20,278 nucleotides of DNA from a virus: positions 1 through 20,278 of IMG/VR virus record IMGVR_UViG_3300022905_000587; one strand, given 5' to 3'. Made by a program: the position numbers and the translations under genes. How positions within the stretch are numbered: position 1 is the stretch's first letter; each line of letters opens with the position of its first letter. Shown here piece by piece: positions 1 to 7,084 of this stretch. The notes beneath the pieces were generated by a model. The model did no database searches. It was not told where the DNA came from and was given only the letters and a program-made list of their open reading frames with translations.

Positions 1-1789
1 TGTAAAGAAAGATAAAGGTCTACCAATCTCTTGCTTCTTGACCTATGTTCCAGATACACTTGAAGGACTAATTTCGCACTCATCTGAATTGCGTTGGCTC
101 TCCGTATTTGGTGGTGGTGTTGGTGGTCATTGGTCAGACGTACGCACAGTGACGGACAAAGCTCCTGGACCTATGCCATTTCTGCATACCGTAGATGCCG
201 ATATGATCGCTTACCGGCAGGGTAAGACACGTAAGGGTTCATATGCTGCTTATATGGATGTATCACACCCCGAGATTGTAGAGTTCTTAAATATGAGAAT
301 TCCTACTGGTGACGTACAGCGTAAAGCATTGAACTTGCATAATGCTATCAATATTACCGATGCGTTTATGGATGCTGTTACAAAAAATGAACAGTGGGAA
401 TTAAAAGATCCTGCATCAGGTATTGTGTCAGAAACGATGAGTGCCCGTAAGTTGTGGGAACGTATTATTGAAGTTCGTTTCCGTACTGGTGAGCCTTACC
501 TTAATTTTATTGATCGTGCAAACGAATACCTACCACAACCACTGAAAGATAAGGGTCTTAAAATCCATGGTTCAAACCTTTGTAATGAAATTCATTTACC
601 GACCAGTGCAGATCGCACTGCTGTTTGTTGCCTCTCGTCTCTTAACTTGGAGTACTATGAGGATTGGAAAAATACTACCATTGTTGAAGATCTCGTTACT
701 ATGCTCGACAATGTCCTTGAGTATTTTATTGAAAATGCACCAGATGTTATTAGCCGAGCCAAGTACTCAGCTGAAAGAGAAAGATCAATTGGTCTAGGTG
801 CTATGGGTTTCCATTCCCTATTACAGCGACAAGGTGTTGCTTGGGAATCTGAATTGGCACGGGAGATTAATGATGTTGTATTTAAAAATATTAATGCAAA
901 AGCAGTTGCACAAACTAAACGATTGGCTGTGGACAGAGGTGAATATCTCGACGGCATCGGTTCTGGTCGTCGGAATAGCCACTTGCTTGCAATTGCTCCT
1001 AATGCTTCTAGTGGTGTTATCCTTGCTACAAGTCCTTCCATTGAACCTTTAAAGGCAAATGCATATACACATCGTACTCGTGCTGGTTCATTCCTAGTAA
1101 AGAATGTGTATCTTGATGAAGTATTGACTCGTCATGGTATCAATAATGAATCGACTTGGACATCCATTATTACTAATAGAGGTTCAGTACAGCACTTGCC
1201 TGAGTTGACAGAAGGTGAAAAAGCCATCTTTAAAACTGCACAAGAGTTGAATCAGACTTGGGTTATTCGCCATGCTGCGGATCGCCAGAAATATATCTGT
1301 CAAGGTCAATCAGTGAACTTGTTCTTTCCATCTGGTGTTGAGAAATCATATGTCAATAAAGTACACTTGATGGCTTGGAAAGAAGGATTGAAAGGTTTAT
1401 ATTACCTCCGTACAGAGTCCAAGGCTCGTGCAGAGAATGTATCTGAAAAAGTGGAACGTGTTGCTTTACAAGATGATAACCGTACTATTGTTTATGGTAA
1501 AAAGAATTGTCCATGGTGTGCTCGTGCTAAGGAAGAGTTAGAGTTACGTGGTATCCCATTTGATTATATTGATTTAGAAGAAATTGGTAAGTCTGCAAAA
1601 GAGGTTACTGGCCGTGATGTAAAATCAGTCCCCCAGATTTATGTTCAAGGTAAATACGTTGGTGGTTATGAGGCACTGATGGCATATCTTGAGAGTGATG
1701 TAAAAGAAGTCGGCGAATGTGTCGATGGTGTTTGTGCAGTACCAGAAGTAATAGAAGAAGATAACGAATGTCGCGCTTGCGAAGGATAA
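1..1789 (+). CDS. nrdA: Class Ia ribonucleotide reductase large subunit fused to glutaredoxin (5' partial)
   Basis: Reduces ribonucleotides to deoxyribonucleotides with NrdB. The frame is open from base 2, so the true start and any ATP-cone lie outside the window. Residues below are counted from the TTG codon at 38. The first active-site cysteine is in SCFL (codon 32-34); SNLCNE gives Cys182 and TAVCCL gives Cys197, matching E. coli Cys439 and Cys462; the radical-path tyrosine pair is Tyr455-Tyr456 (GLYYLRT). Residues about 484-555 form a glutaredoxin domain with CPWC at 491-494, SVPQ (cis-Pro532) and GGYE. After it comes a cysteine tail with CX4C (561, 566), the spacing of the E. coli shuttle pair CESGAC, and an extra CX2C (578, 581). 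So the reductant domain sits between the catalytic barrel and its own redox tail. nrdB follows after 9 bases. The identification is firm; how the two tail pairs are used is inference. Confidence 0.96.
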   Translation, partial: VKKDKGLPISCFLTYVPDTLEGLISHSSELRWLSVFGGGVGGHWSDVRTVTDKAPGPMPFLHTVDADMIAYRQGKTRKGSYAAYMDVSHPEIVEFLNMRIPTGDVQRKALNLHNAINITDAFMDAVTKNEQWELKDPASGIVSETMSARKLWERIIEVRFRTGEPYLNFIDRANEYLPQPLKDKGLKIHGSNLCNEIHLPTSADRTAVCCLSSLNLEYYEDWKNTTIVEDLVTMLDNVLEYFIENAPDVISRAKYSAERERSIGLGAMGFHSLLQRQGVAWESELAREINDVVFKNINAKAVAQTKRLAVDRGEYLDGIGSGRRNSHLLAIAPNASSGVILATSPSIEPLKANAYTHRTRAGSFLVKNVYLDEVLTRHGINNESTWTSIITNRGSVQHLPELTEGEKAIFKTAQELNQTWVIRHAADRQKYICQGQSVNLFFPSGVEKSYVNKVHLMAWKEGLKGLYYLRTESKARAENVSEKVERVALQDDNRTIVYGKKNCPWCARAKEELELRGIPFDYIDLEEIGKSAKEVTGRDVKSVPQIYVQGKYVGGYEALMAYLESDVKEVGECVDGVCAVPEVIEEDNECRACEG

Positions 1790-1798
1790 AAAGAAACA

Positions 1799-2758
1799 AT
1801 GTCACTATTTAAACTATCAACAACATATAAGCCGTTCCAATACCCTTGGGCGGTAGAATTGGCAAAGAAACATGAAGAAATCCATTGGGTCGAGGATGAA
1901 GCAGAACTTTCAGAAGATGTACAGGACTGGCGCACTAAACTTACTGCTGATGAAAAGGAATTTATCACTCAGGTTCTACGTCTATTTACTCAGTCCGATG
2001 TCCAGGTGGGTGAGAACTATCACGAGTTCCTCATACCGAAATTTAAAAACAACGAAGTCAGAAACATGCTCTCCTCTTTCGCCGCGCGAGAGACTGTACA
2101 TCAAAGAGCCTACGCTCTATTAAATGATACACTCGGAATGGGTGATGAAGAATACTTTAAGTTCATGGAATATAAAGCCATGGCCGATAAGATTGAATTC
2201 ATGAAAGAAGGCAAGACAAACACTCAGTCTGATTTGGCTCTCGTCTTGGCACAATCCGTATTCAATGAAGGTATGTCATTGTTCTCATCCTTTGTGATGT
2301 TGTTGAATTTCCAACGTTTCGGTAAAATGAAAGGTATGGGAACCATTGTTGAGTGGTCAATCCGTGATGAAACAATTCACGTCCAGGGCAATGCAAAATT
2401 GTTCCGTACTCTATGTGATGAACATCCAAAGATTGTAAATGATGAATTGAAATCAAAGATCTATGAGATGGCTAAACAAGCCGTTACATTGGAAGATAAG
2501 TTTATTCAACTAGCATTTAATGGTAGTGATGTGCAAGGTCTAAGTCGTGACGATGTGAAACTCTACGTCCGTCATATTGCAGACCGTCGGTTGTTACAGC
2601 TTGGTCTAAAACCAAAATTCAAAGTAAAAGATAATCCACTGCCCTGGTTAGATTGGGTATTAAATGGCGCGTCTCATGATAACTTTTTTGAGAAACGTGT
2701 CACTGAATACTCTGTAACTGGGATGGAAGGAGACTGGGGCTGGGAGGAAGCTGCATGA
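1799..2758 (+). CDS. nrdB: Class Ia ribonucleotide reductase small subunit
   Basis: Diiron-tyrosyl radical subunit that starts the radical transfer to NrdA. The 319-residue length is on the short side for the family but complete. Metal ligands can be placed as Asp67 (TQSD), Glu98 and His101 (RETVHQRAY), Glu157 (FNEG), Glu191 and His194 (RDETIH); the radical tyrosine is Tyr105, matching Tyr122 of E. coli. The C-terminal region (EYSVTGMEGDWGW) has the tyrosine and aromatic tail expected for docking to NrdA. It sits 9 bases after nrdA and its stop overlaps the next start (ATGA at 2755-2758), so it is co-transcribed with both neighbours. No intron or inserted endonuclease interrupts it, unlike nrdB of phage T4. 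The presence of Tyr105 argues for a conventional tyrosyl radical rather than a radical-free variant. Confidence 0.96.
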   Translation: MSLFKLSTTYKPFQYPWAVELAKKHEEIHWVEDEAELSEDVQDWRTKLTADEKEFITQVLRLFTQSDVQVGENYHEFLIPKFKNNEVRNMLSSFAARETVHQRAYALLNDTLGMGDEEYFKFMEYKAMADKIEFMKEGKTNTQSDLALVLAQSVFNEGMSLFSSFVMLLNFQRFGKMKGMGTIVEWSIRDETIHVQGNAKLFRTLCDEHPKIVNDELKSKIYEMAKQAVTLEDKFIQLAFNGSDVQGLSRDDVKLYVRHIADRRLLQLGLKPKFKVKDNPLPWLDWVLNGASHDNFFEKRVTEYSVTGMEGDWGWEEAA

Positions 2759-2913
2759 GCCAAGTAAAGGAATTTAGAATAGAGTGTGAAGAATGTGATA
2801 ATGTCACAACTATTTTATCTGAATATACCACTGATGAACCTGCCTTCTGTCCTATGTGTGGTCGTAGACAAGATGCAGAAGAAATAGAGGAAGAAGAATA
2901 CGATGATAGTTGA
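2755..2913 (+). CDS. Small zinc-ribbon protein, 52 aa
   Basis: Tiny protein with four cysteines in two knuckles: CEEC at 11-14 and CPMCG at 32-36, giving CX2C-X17-CX2C, the layout of a rubredoxin-like zinc ribbon. The remainder is very acidic, with a run of glutamates at the C-terminus. Its ATG overlaps the nrdB stop (ATGA) and its own end overlaps the next gene by 11 bases, so it is translationally coupled on both sides. Such ribbons bind nucleic acid or protein partners, but the role here is unknown. The placement in the nrd cluster may only reflect compact packing. The intact frame, cysteine spacing and tight overlaps are the evidence that it is a real gene. Confidence 0.75.
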   Translation: MSQVKEFRIECEECDNVTTILSEYTTDEPAFCPMCGRRQDAEEIEEEEYDDS

Positions 2914-3235
2914 TCTTCTTTTCTGGGCCTTACTTGTGTATGCACTCATTCAGTTGGGTGCATTTATCCAACGAATGAAATACGAAATGGAATTAGATGA
3001 TGATGAGGAAGAAGAAGATGAAGAACCAATTGAAGTTGTAGCAATGATTGAATATCATAATGGTGTTATGTACGCATATGATGAAAGTAAATTTTTAGGT
3101 CAAGGTGAAACAATGGAAATTCTTGAACAGCACATTGTATCAAGAGTTAAAGATCTATATAATCATAACGTCAGAATTATCATGATGACGGAAGATAAAG
3201 ATTTAATTACTAGATATAATCTAACCCCAATTTAA
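2903..3235 (+). CDS. One-helix membrane-anchored acidic protein, 110 aa
   Basis: I do not recognise the family. The N-terminus has a hydrophobic segment at about residues 4-24 (LLFWALLVYALIQLGAFI), reading as a single transmembrane helix or an uncleaved signal anchor. It is followed by a dense acidic run (residues 32-42) and a soluble C-terminal domain of about 65 residues with alternating hydrophobic pattern. The likely topology is N-terminal anchor with a cytoplasmic domain, but the sequence does not settle orientation. A purine-rich stretch with GAGG at 2887-2890, inside the previous gene, could act as ribosome binding site, 12 bases before the ATG. The gap to the next gene is 19 bases. 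Confidence 0.7.
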   Translation: MIVDLLFWALLVYALIQLGAFIQRMKYEMELDDDEEEEDEEPIEVVAMIEYHNGVMYAYDESKFLGQGETMEILEQHIVSRVKDLYNHNVRIIMMTEDKDLITRYNLTPI

Positions 3236-3254
3236 GCTTGAAATATATAGTTCC

Positions 3255-3680
3255 ATGTGGCTATATAATAATCAAGAATTTAAAGAAACACCAGAAGAAT
3301 TTCAAGGCTTCGTGTATTGCATAACAGAACTCAGTACTGGTATGATGTACATAGGCAAGAAATTCTTTTGGAAACCCAAAGTCCTTCCTGTCAACAAGAC
3401 ACGGAAACGTAGAGTCCGAACCAGAGTAGAATCTGATTGGCGTAACTACTACGGCTCAAATAAGTTCTTAAGACAACTTATTGAAGCAAACGGCAAAGAT
3501 AACTATAAACGAGAGATACTTAAACTGTGTAGATCCAAGGGTGAATGCTCTTACTACGAAGCCAAGCTCCAGTTTGAATATGATGTTCTATTGAGTCCGA
3601 AGTATTATAATGAGTTTATTGGTTGTAAGATCAACGCAGCACACTTGAAACTTGCCATTGAAGATGGTTTGGATTTGTAA
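3255..3680 (+). CDS. GIY-YIG family nuclease, 141 aa
   Basis: Predicted single-domain endonuclease. The GIY half is GFVY at 18-21 and the YIG half is YIGKK at 32-36, followed by a basic segment (residues 36-58), SDWRNYYGS at 60-68, and YYEAK with Glu102 as the probable metal-binding glutamate; NEFIG at 119-123 fits the conserved asparagine region. There is no separate DNA-binding domain, so it is not a classical two-domain homing enzyme such as I-TevI. A free-standing homing endonuclease beside nrdB would parallel T4, where homing genes lie in and near nrd genes; a role in repair or host DNA degradation is equally possible. No good ribosome binding site precedes the ATG. It is followed by a promoter, so it is probably the last gene of the nrd transcript. 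Confidence 0.78.
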   Translation: MWLYNNQEFKETPEEFQGFVYCITELSTGMMYIGKKFFWKPKVLPVNKTRKRRVRTRVESDWRNYYGSNKFLRQLIEANGKDNYKREILKLCRSKGECSYYEAKLQFEYDVLLSPKYYNEFIGCKINAAHLKLAIEDGLDL

Positions 3681-3705
3681 TACTTTTTAATTATGCAAAT
3701 AGTTG

Positions 3706-3734
3706 TTTACATTCGTGTCTAGATGTGATATAAT
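3706..3734 (+). promoter_or_regulatory. Class I sigma70-like extended -10 promoter for RNase H
   Basis: TTTACA at 3706-3711, spacer of 17, TATAAT at 3729-3734, with TGA directly before it (extended -10, TGn). It lies in the 86-base gap between two genes and 32 bases before the start codon. Three other sites in the window share this exact architecture. Confidence 0.88.
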
Positions 3735-3766
3735 CTATATACTTACCCGGAGGAAATAGGTATACC

Positions 3767-4618
3767 ATGATTATTTTTGACTACAACGCAATTGCCCTGG
3801 CCGCAATTATGGCCAACAAAGTTGTTGAGCCTAACCTAGCCCGCCATATGATTCTAAATACTATTAGAATGTATCGGCAAAAATTCCCCAAAAAAGACTA
3901 TGGTGATACCATCATCGCCTGTGATGCTTCAGGTAATTGGCGTAAAGAAGTTTTTCCTCAGTATAAGGCAAACCGTAAAAAGAGTCGTGATGCATCATCA
4001 TTCGATTGGGATGCAGCATTTGAAATCCTTAATGAAGTGCGCGAAGAACTTCGTAATAATTTCCCCTATAAATTAATTCAAATCAATGGTTGTGAGGCCG
4101 ATGATATTATTGGCACCCTTGCTTATAATACACAAGAATTTGGTCAATTCGAAAATGTTGTAATCATCTCTAATGATCATGACTTTGCTCAACTACAAGT
4201 TATGGATAACGTTAAACAATTTGGTCCATTACAGAAAAAGTTTATTGTAGAGAAAAATCCCAAACTTAAATTGCTCACCCATATCTTTAAGGGTGATGCA
4301 GGCGATGGTGTACCTAATGTATTATCAGGTGATAATGTATTCGTCGAGGGTACGCGTCAGACACCGGTAAGCCAAAAGAAATTGGATGCCATGATAAAAG
4401 ACCTTGATGATGGTGAATTACTTTATGCTGCTTCGTGGTATCGTAATTACCAGCGTAATCAACGGTTGGTTGATTTGAAATATACACCAGATCATTTGCG
4501 TAAGGAAATCCTTACTGCATTTGAAAAAGAGCCAATTGGTAAGGGCTCACTAGTCTTACCGTATCTTATAAATAAAAAATGTAAGATGTTAATTGAATGT
4601 GCATCGGAGTTTATGTAA
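3767..4618 (+). CDS. rnh: T4-type RNase H / 5'-3' flap exonuclease
   Basis: Member of the FEN/5' nuclease family that removes RNA primers from lagging-strand fragments in T4-like phages. Metal-binding acidic residues are spread as expected: Asp5 (IIFDYN), Asp53 (ACDASGNWRKEVFPQYKANR, with the basic helical-arch residues after it), Glu110-Asp112-Asp113 (CEADDIIG), Asp137 and Asp139 (SNDHDF), and Asp177/Asp180 in GDAGDGVPN, which opens the helix-3-turn-helix DNA-binding motif. Length is 283 residues, against 305 in T4 RNase H. A strong GGAGG at 3750-3754 precedes the ATG, and a class I promoter lies just upstream, so it heads a transcript. The next gene starts two bases after its stop. Confidence 0.92.
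   Translation: MIIFDYNAIALAAIMANKVVEPNLARHMILNTIRMYRQKFPKKDYGDTIIACDASGNWRKEVFPQYKANRKKSRDASSFDWDAAFEILNEVREELRNNFPYKLIQINGCEADDIIGTLAYNTQEFGQFENVVIISNDHDFAQLQVMDNVKQFGPLQKKFIVEKNPKLKLLTHIFKGDAGDGVPNVLSGDNVFVEGTRQTPVSQKKLDAMIKDLDDGELLYAASWYRNYQRNQRLVDLKYTPDHLRKEILTAFEKEPIGKGSLVLPYLINKKCKMLIECASEFM
4567..4574 (+). promoter_or_regulatory. Possible T4-type late promoter box
   Basis: Exact TATAAATA, the T4 late-promoter core, inside the 3' end of rnh and about 46 bases before the next start codon. In AT-rich DNA a chance match is likely. The DsbA-like gene in this window makes T4-style late transcription plausible, but a late promoter for this particular gene is not otherwise supported. Confidence 0.25.
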
Positions 4619-4619
4619 T

Positions 4620-5045
4620 ATGGCAACAACATTATTGATTCATGAAGTTATTGAACTTGTGAATAAACAGAAAACTAAAGCAGATAAGATTAAAGTGCTC
4701 AAACAACATGAGTCTTGGGCACTTAAAGATATTATCAGGGGATCAATGGATACTACATTGAATTGGAATTTACCTGTAGGTACTCCACCTTATACCCCCT
4801 GTACACCAGAAAGCACACCAGCAACTCTATTACGAGAGAATACAAAGTTCAAATACTTTGTTAAAGGTGGTCCTGGTACCAAACTTCCATCCTTCAAAAG
4901 AGAACAAATGTTTATTGGGATAATTGAAAGCGTACATCCACAAGATGCACTACTTGTAATTGATATGATAGCTAAGAAAACACCTAAAGGCTTGACTCGA
5001 CCATTAATAAAGGAGGCGTTCCCCGGTCTACTTCGTGATGATTAA
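4620..5045 (+). CDS. Conserved T4-like phage protein of unknown function, 141 aa
   Basis: Soluble, mixed alpha/beta-looking protein with a charged N-terminal helix (residues 1-35), a proline/threonine-rich middle (PVGTPPYTPCTPESTP, about 54-69) and a C-terminal part containing EREQMFIGIIE-like helix, HPQDA and KGLTRPLIKEAFPGLL. This pattern resembles a family I recall from T4-like cyanophages (possibly DUF6433); I have not verified the family. An earlier in-frame ATG at 4593 lies inside rnh and lacks a ribosome binding site; the ATG at 4620 has GGAG at 4606-4609 with good spacing, so I choose it. It is two bases from the RNase H stop and most likely co-expressed with it, which hints at a replication-related role. 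Confidence 0.8.
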   Translation: MATTLLIHEVIELVNKQKTKADKIKVLKQHESWALKDIIRGSMDTTLNWNLPVGTPPYTPCTPESTPATLLRENTKFKYFVKGGPGTKLPSFKREQMFIGIIESVHPQDALLVIDMIAKKTPKGLTRPLIKEAFPGLLRDD

Positions 5046-5074
5046 TTTTCAACAATTAACAGGAGACCATATCC

Positions 5075-5233
5075 ATGGTATTGAATCAAATCGAACGTTT
5101 AAGAAAAGATTATCAAGAACTCGGTATCTATGCTAAAAGGCTAGAGAAGAGAGGTGATTTAGAAAAGATGCAGAGAATACTGGATAAACAAAAGTTCTTA
5201 AATCAAAGAATTGAAGCAAGTCAACTACACTAA
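5075..5233 (+). CDS. Small charged helical protein, 52 aa
   Basis: Not a recognised family. The whole chain is predicted helical by eye: regularly spaced Leu/Ile/Tyr with Lys/Arg/Glu between them, suggesting a short coiled coil or helical hairpin. The ATG has AGGAG at 5061-5065, nine bases away, which is strong support for translation. It lies 29 bases after the preceding gene and before a class I promoter, so it closes the RNase H transcript. Confidence 0.65.
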   Translation: MVLNQIERLRKDYQELGIYAKRLEKRGDLEKMQRILDKQKFLNQRIEASQLH

Positions 5234-5248
5234 GGTCTAAAATAGGAG

Positions 5249-5277
5249 TTTACATCCCTCTCGTTTTGTGGTATAAT
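5249..5277 (+). promoter_or_regulatory. Class I extended -10 promoter
   Basis: TTTACA at 5249-5254, spacer of 17, TATAAT at 5272-5277 preceded by TGG. It lies in an intergenic gap, 30 bases before the ATG at 5308. Its position rules out the in-frame TTG at 5266 as the start of the downstream gene, since that codon would fall inside the promoter. Confidence 0.87.
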
Positions 5278-5307
5278 ACATACTATGGAACAGAGGGATT
5301 TTATATT

Positions 5308-5874
5308 ATGAATGTTTTTATATTAGATAATGATCCAATCATTGCGGCGCAGTTACAGTGTGACAAACACGTTGTAAAAATGATTGTAGAATCTGCACAA
5401 ATGCTTTCAACAGCACATCGAATGCTTGATGGTATTATGTCATTTGGTCCATCCAAGTCAGGCAAACGTACCGTTGCACACTATCGCCATCCAGACGCAG
5501 GTATGGACAGTGTATTATACAAAGTTGTTCATGCAAGTCATCCCTGTACCAAATGGACAATGCTTAGTGCTTGTAATTACGAATGGCACTACCAACACTT
5601 TATTGCACTATGTGATGAATACCAGTATAGATACAATAGACAACATAGTACAGATGCGTTATTGCGGTCAAAGTTAAAGCAACATCCTAGGAATATTCCT
5701 AAGCAAGGCCTTACACTATTTCCTCTTGCTATGAAGTCAAACCCAGAGTGCATGTTCGAGGATGACCCAGTAAAGTCATATCGCATGTTTTATCAGACAA
5801 AACAAGATCGGTTTAAAATGACTTGGTCAAAACGCAATGTCCCGGAGTGGTTCCATGCCAACGTATACAATTAA
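5308..5874 (+). CDS. Conserved phage protein with CDKHVVKMIVES motif, 188 aa
   Basis: The start is the ATG at 5308, after GAGGG at 5293-5297 and downstream of the promoter. The N-terminus (NVFILDNDP..AAQLQCDKHVVKMIVESAQMLSTAHR) and the later HP-C-KW and GLTLFPLAM segments match a protein type I recall as common in T4-like phages of aquatic bacteria, of unknown function. Histidine and cysteine residues (Cys18, His21, and the HASHPCTKW segment) could bind metal or catalyse a reaction. The next gene starts inside its 3' end (20-base overlap). It heads a transcript that continues through PhoH to the exonuclease, so a nucleic-acid-related job is plausible but unproven. Confidence 0.8.
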   Translation: MNVFILDNDPIIAAQLQCDKHVVKMIVESAQMLSTAHRMLDGIMSFGPSKSGKRTVAHYRHPDAGMDSVLYKVVHASHPCTKWTMLSACNYEWHYQHFIALCDEYQYRYNRQHSTDALLRSKLKQHPRNIPKQGLTLFPLAMKSNPECMFEDDPVKSYRMFYQTKQDRFKMTWSKRNVPEWFHANVYN

Positions 5875-6088
5875 AGATATTAAAACTAATAAAGAGTGGG
5901 ATGTTAGATGCTCTTATGATGATTTACAAAAACAATTAAATGAGAATCCAGATATCATTCGAGTAGTTGATGCACCAACGCTAGTCACTGGTACCGTATC
6001 AACGTTGCGTAAAGCCGGCGGTGAGTGGAAAGACTTGTTAGGTAATATTAAGAAAAGCTCAGGCAAAGGGAATACAATTAATGACTAG
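5855..6088 (+). CDS. Conserved small phage protein (MPTYTIKD type), 77 aa
   Basis: I choose the ATG at 5855 because GGAG at 5844-5847 is correctly spaced and because the resulting N-terminus, MPTYTIKDIKTNKEWDVRC, is the typical beginning of a small phage family related in outline to FmdB-type zinc ribbons. This copy lacks the usual cysteine pairs (only Cys19 is present), so no zinc ribbon is expected. The C-terminal part (GGEWKDLLGNIKKSSGKGNTIN) is basic and glycine/serine-rich, as in homologues I recall from other aquatic phages. It overlaps the genes on both sides (20 and 8 bases). Function unknown. Confidence 0.75.
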   Translation: MPTYTIKDIKTNKEWDVRCSYDDLQKQLNENPDIIRVVDAPTLVTGTVSTLRKAGGEWKDLLGNIKKSSGKGNTIND

Positions 6089-6758
6089 TGCAAAAGTAAA
6101 AGAGACCGATTTGATTCAAGTACATCCTATTACTCAGAATCAACAAAAGGCCTTTGATGCATGGGATGATGGTGATAACCTGGTCCTTGCAGGTTCTGCC
6201 GGTACTGGTAAAACTTTTATGGCAATGTACCTTGCTCTGGAAGAAGTCTTGGATAAATCCACTGGCTATGATAAAATTGTTCTACTGCGCTCAGTAGTAC
6301 CAGTCCGTGATATGGGTTTCTTGCCTGGTACTGTCGAGGAAAAGAAAGCATCATATGAGATTCCATATAAAGGTATCTGTGATGAATTATTTAGAGACCC
6401 TGCCGCATATGCCAAGTTAAAGAATAATAAACAAATTGATTTTGAAACAACCTCATTTATTCGAGGTACCACTTTTCACCGTACCATCATCATTGTTGAT
6501 GAGATGCAGAACCTAAATTTCCATGAATTGGATTCTGTGATGACACGTGTGGGAAACCATTGCCGCATTATCTTCTGTGGAGACTATCTCCAGTCAGATT
6601 TTACCTACGACAATGAACGAGACGGCGTTATGAAATTCCTTCGTATCGTTGACCAACTTAAGTATTTTACGGTCGTTACTTATGGTTGGGATGACATTGT
6701 TAGATCGGGATTGGTCCGTGATTATATCATGACCAAGGAAATGTTAGGTTTAAAATGA
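6081..6758 (+). CDS. phoH: PhoH-like P-loop ATPase
   Basis: Single-domain PhoH-type NTPase of 225 residues. The Walker A motif is GSAGTGKT at 38-45, the Walker B is IIIVDEMQN at 136-144 (Asp140, Glu141), and IIFCGDYLQSD at 163-173 is the family's sensor-like GD segment. RSVVPVRDMGFLPG at 70-83 is also diagnostic. PhoH genes are very common in large aquatic phages; the product resembles the N-terminal part of superfamily I helicases, and the biochemical role in phages is unsettled (RNA helicase, ribonuclease-linked or phosphate-related roles have been proposed for the family). It starts 8 bases inside the previous gene with AAGGG at 6066-6070 as likely ribosome binding site and overlaps the next gene by ATGA. 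Confidence 0.92.
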   Translation: MTSAKVKETDLIQVHPITQNQQKAFDAWDDGDNLVLAGSAGTGKTFMAMYLALEEVLDKSTGYDKIVLLRSVVPVRDMGFLPGTVEEKKASYEIPYKGICDELFRDPAAYAKLKNNKQIDFETTSFIRGTTFHRTIIIVDEMQNLNFHELDSVMTRVGNHCRIIFCGDYLQSDFTYDNERDGVMKFLRIVDQLKYFTVVTYGWDDIVRSGLVRDYIMTKEMLGLK

Positions 6759-7084
6759 AAAAACTTTTAGTTGCACTACTGTTTGTATCCACAGCAGTAT
6801 TTGCGCAGACAGAAAAACGACAGCAAACGGTAAAATGTTTTCCGCTGGATGATATTGCAAAAATGTTAGATAAATGGAAAGAAGAACCTGTATTCTTTAT
6901 GGACACATTGGTGTATGGAATTAATGGCGAAATTGAAAACCGCGAAACTATCTTTACAGTAAATACACAAACACGTCGATGGACATTGCTAACTCAAGTT
7001 AGCCCTGACACAGTTTGTATTCAAGGTGCTGGCGAAAATTTTAATATAGTTGGTGGTGAAAGTAAAAAAAATAATGGTGTTTGA
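6755..7084 (+). CDS. Small exported protein with signal peptide, 109 aa
   Basis: The N-terminus is a textbook Sec signal: two lysines, a hydrophobic core (LLVALLFVSTAV) and VFA-Q with cleavage after Ala17. The mature protein is about 92 residues, with two cysteines (28 and 88) that could form a disulfide in the periplasm, and a segment of predicted beta strands (VYGINGEIENRETIFTVNTQTRRWTLLTQ). I do not recognise the family. The ATG overlaps the phoH stop, so it is translated from the same message. An exported phage protein made along with early metabolic genes could modify the host envelope, but the sequence shows no catalytic motif. Confidence 0.8.
   Translation: MKKLLVALLFVSTAVFAQTEKRQQTVKCFPLDDIAKMLDKWKEEPVFFMDTLVYGINGEIENRETIFTVNTQTRRWTLLTQVSPDTVCIQGAGENFNIVGGESKKNNGV

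Noticed and set aside
655-1041. Antisense frame of 128 codons inside nrdA
   Set aside because: No ribosome binding site, lies wholly opposite a strongly conserved gene, and every supported gene is on the + strand.
3678-3693. Fifth copy of the 16-bp dyad upstream of the RNase H promoter
   Set aside because: Left half TAATAC is exact but the right half TAATTA matches only four of six bases, and the promoter is of class I.
4593-4619. Earlier start for the gene at 4620
   Set aside because: The ATG at 4593 lacks a ribosome binding site and the GGAG at 4606-4609 serves the ATG at 4620.
5688-5701. Perfect 14-bp palindrome TAGGAATATTCCTA
   Set aside because: It is inside a coding region, has no loop, no neighbouring copies and no link to a promoter; best explained by chance.
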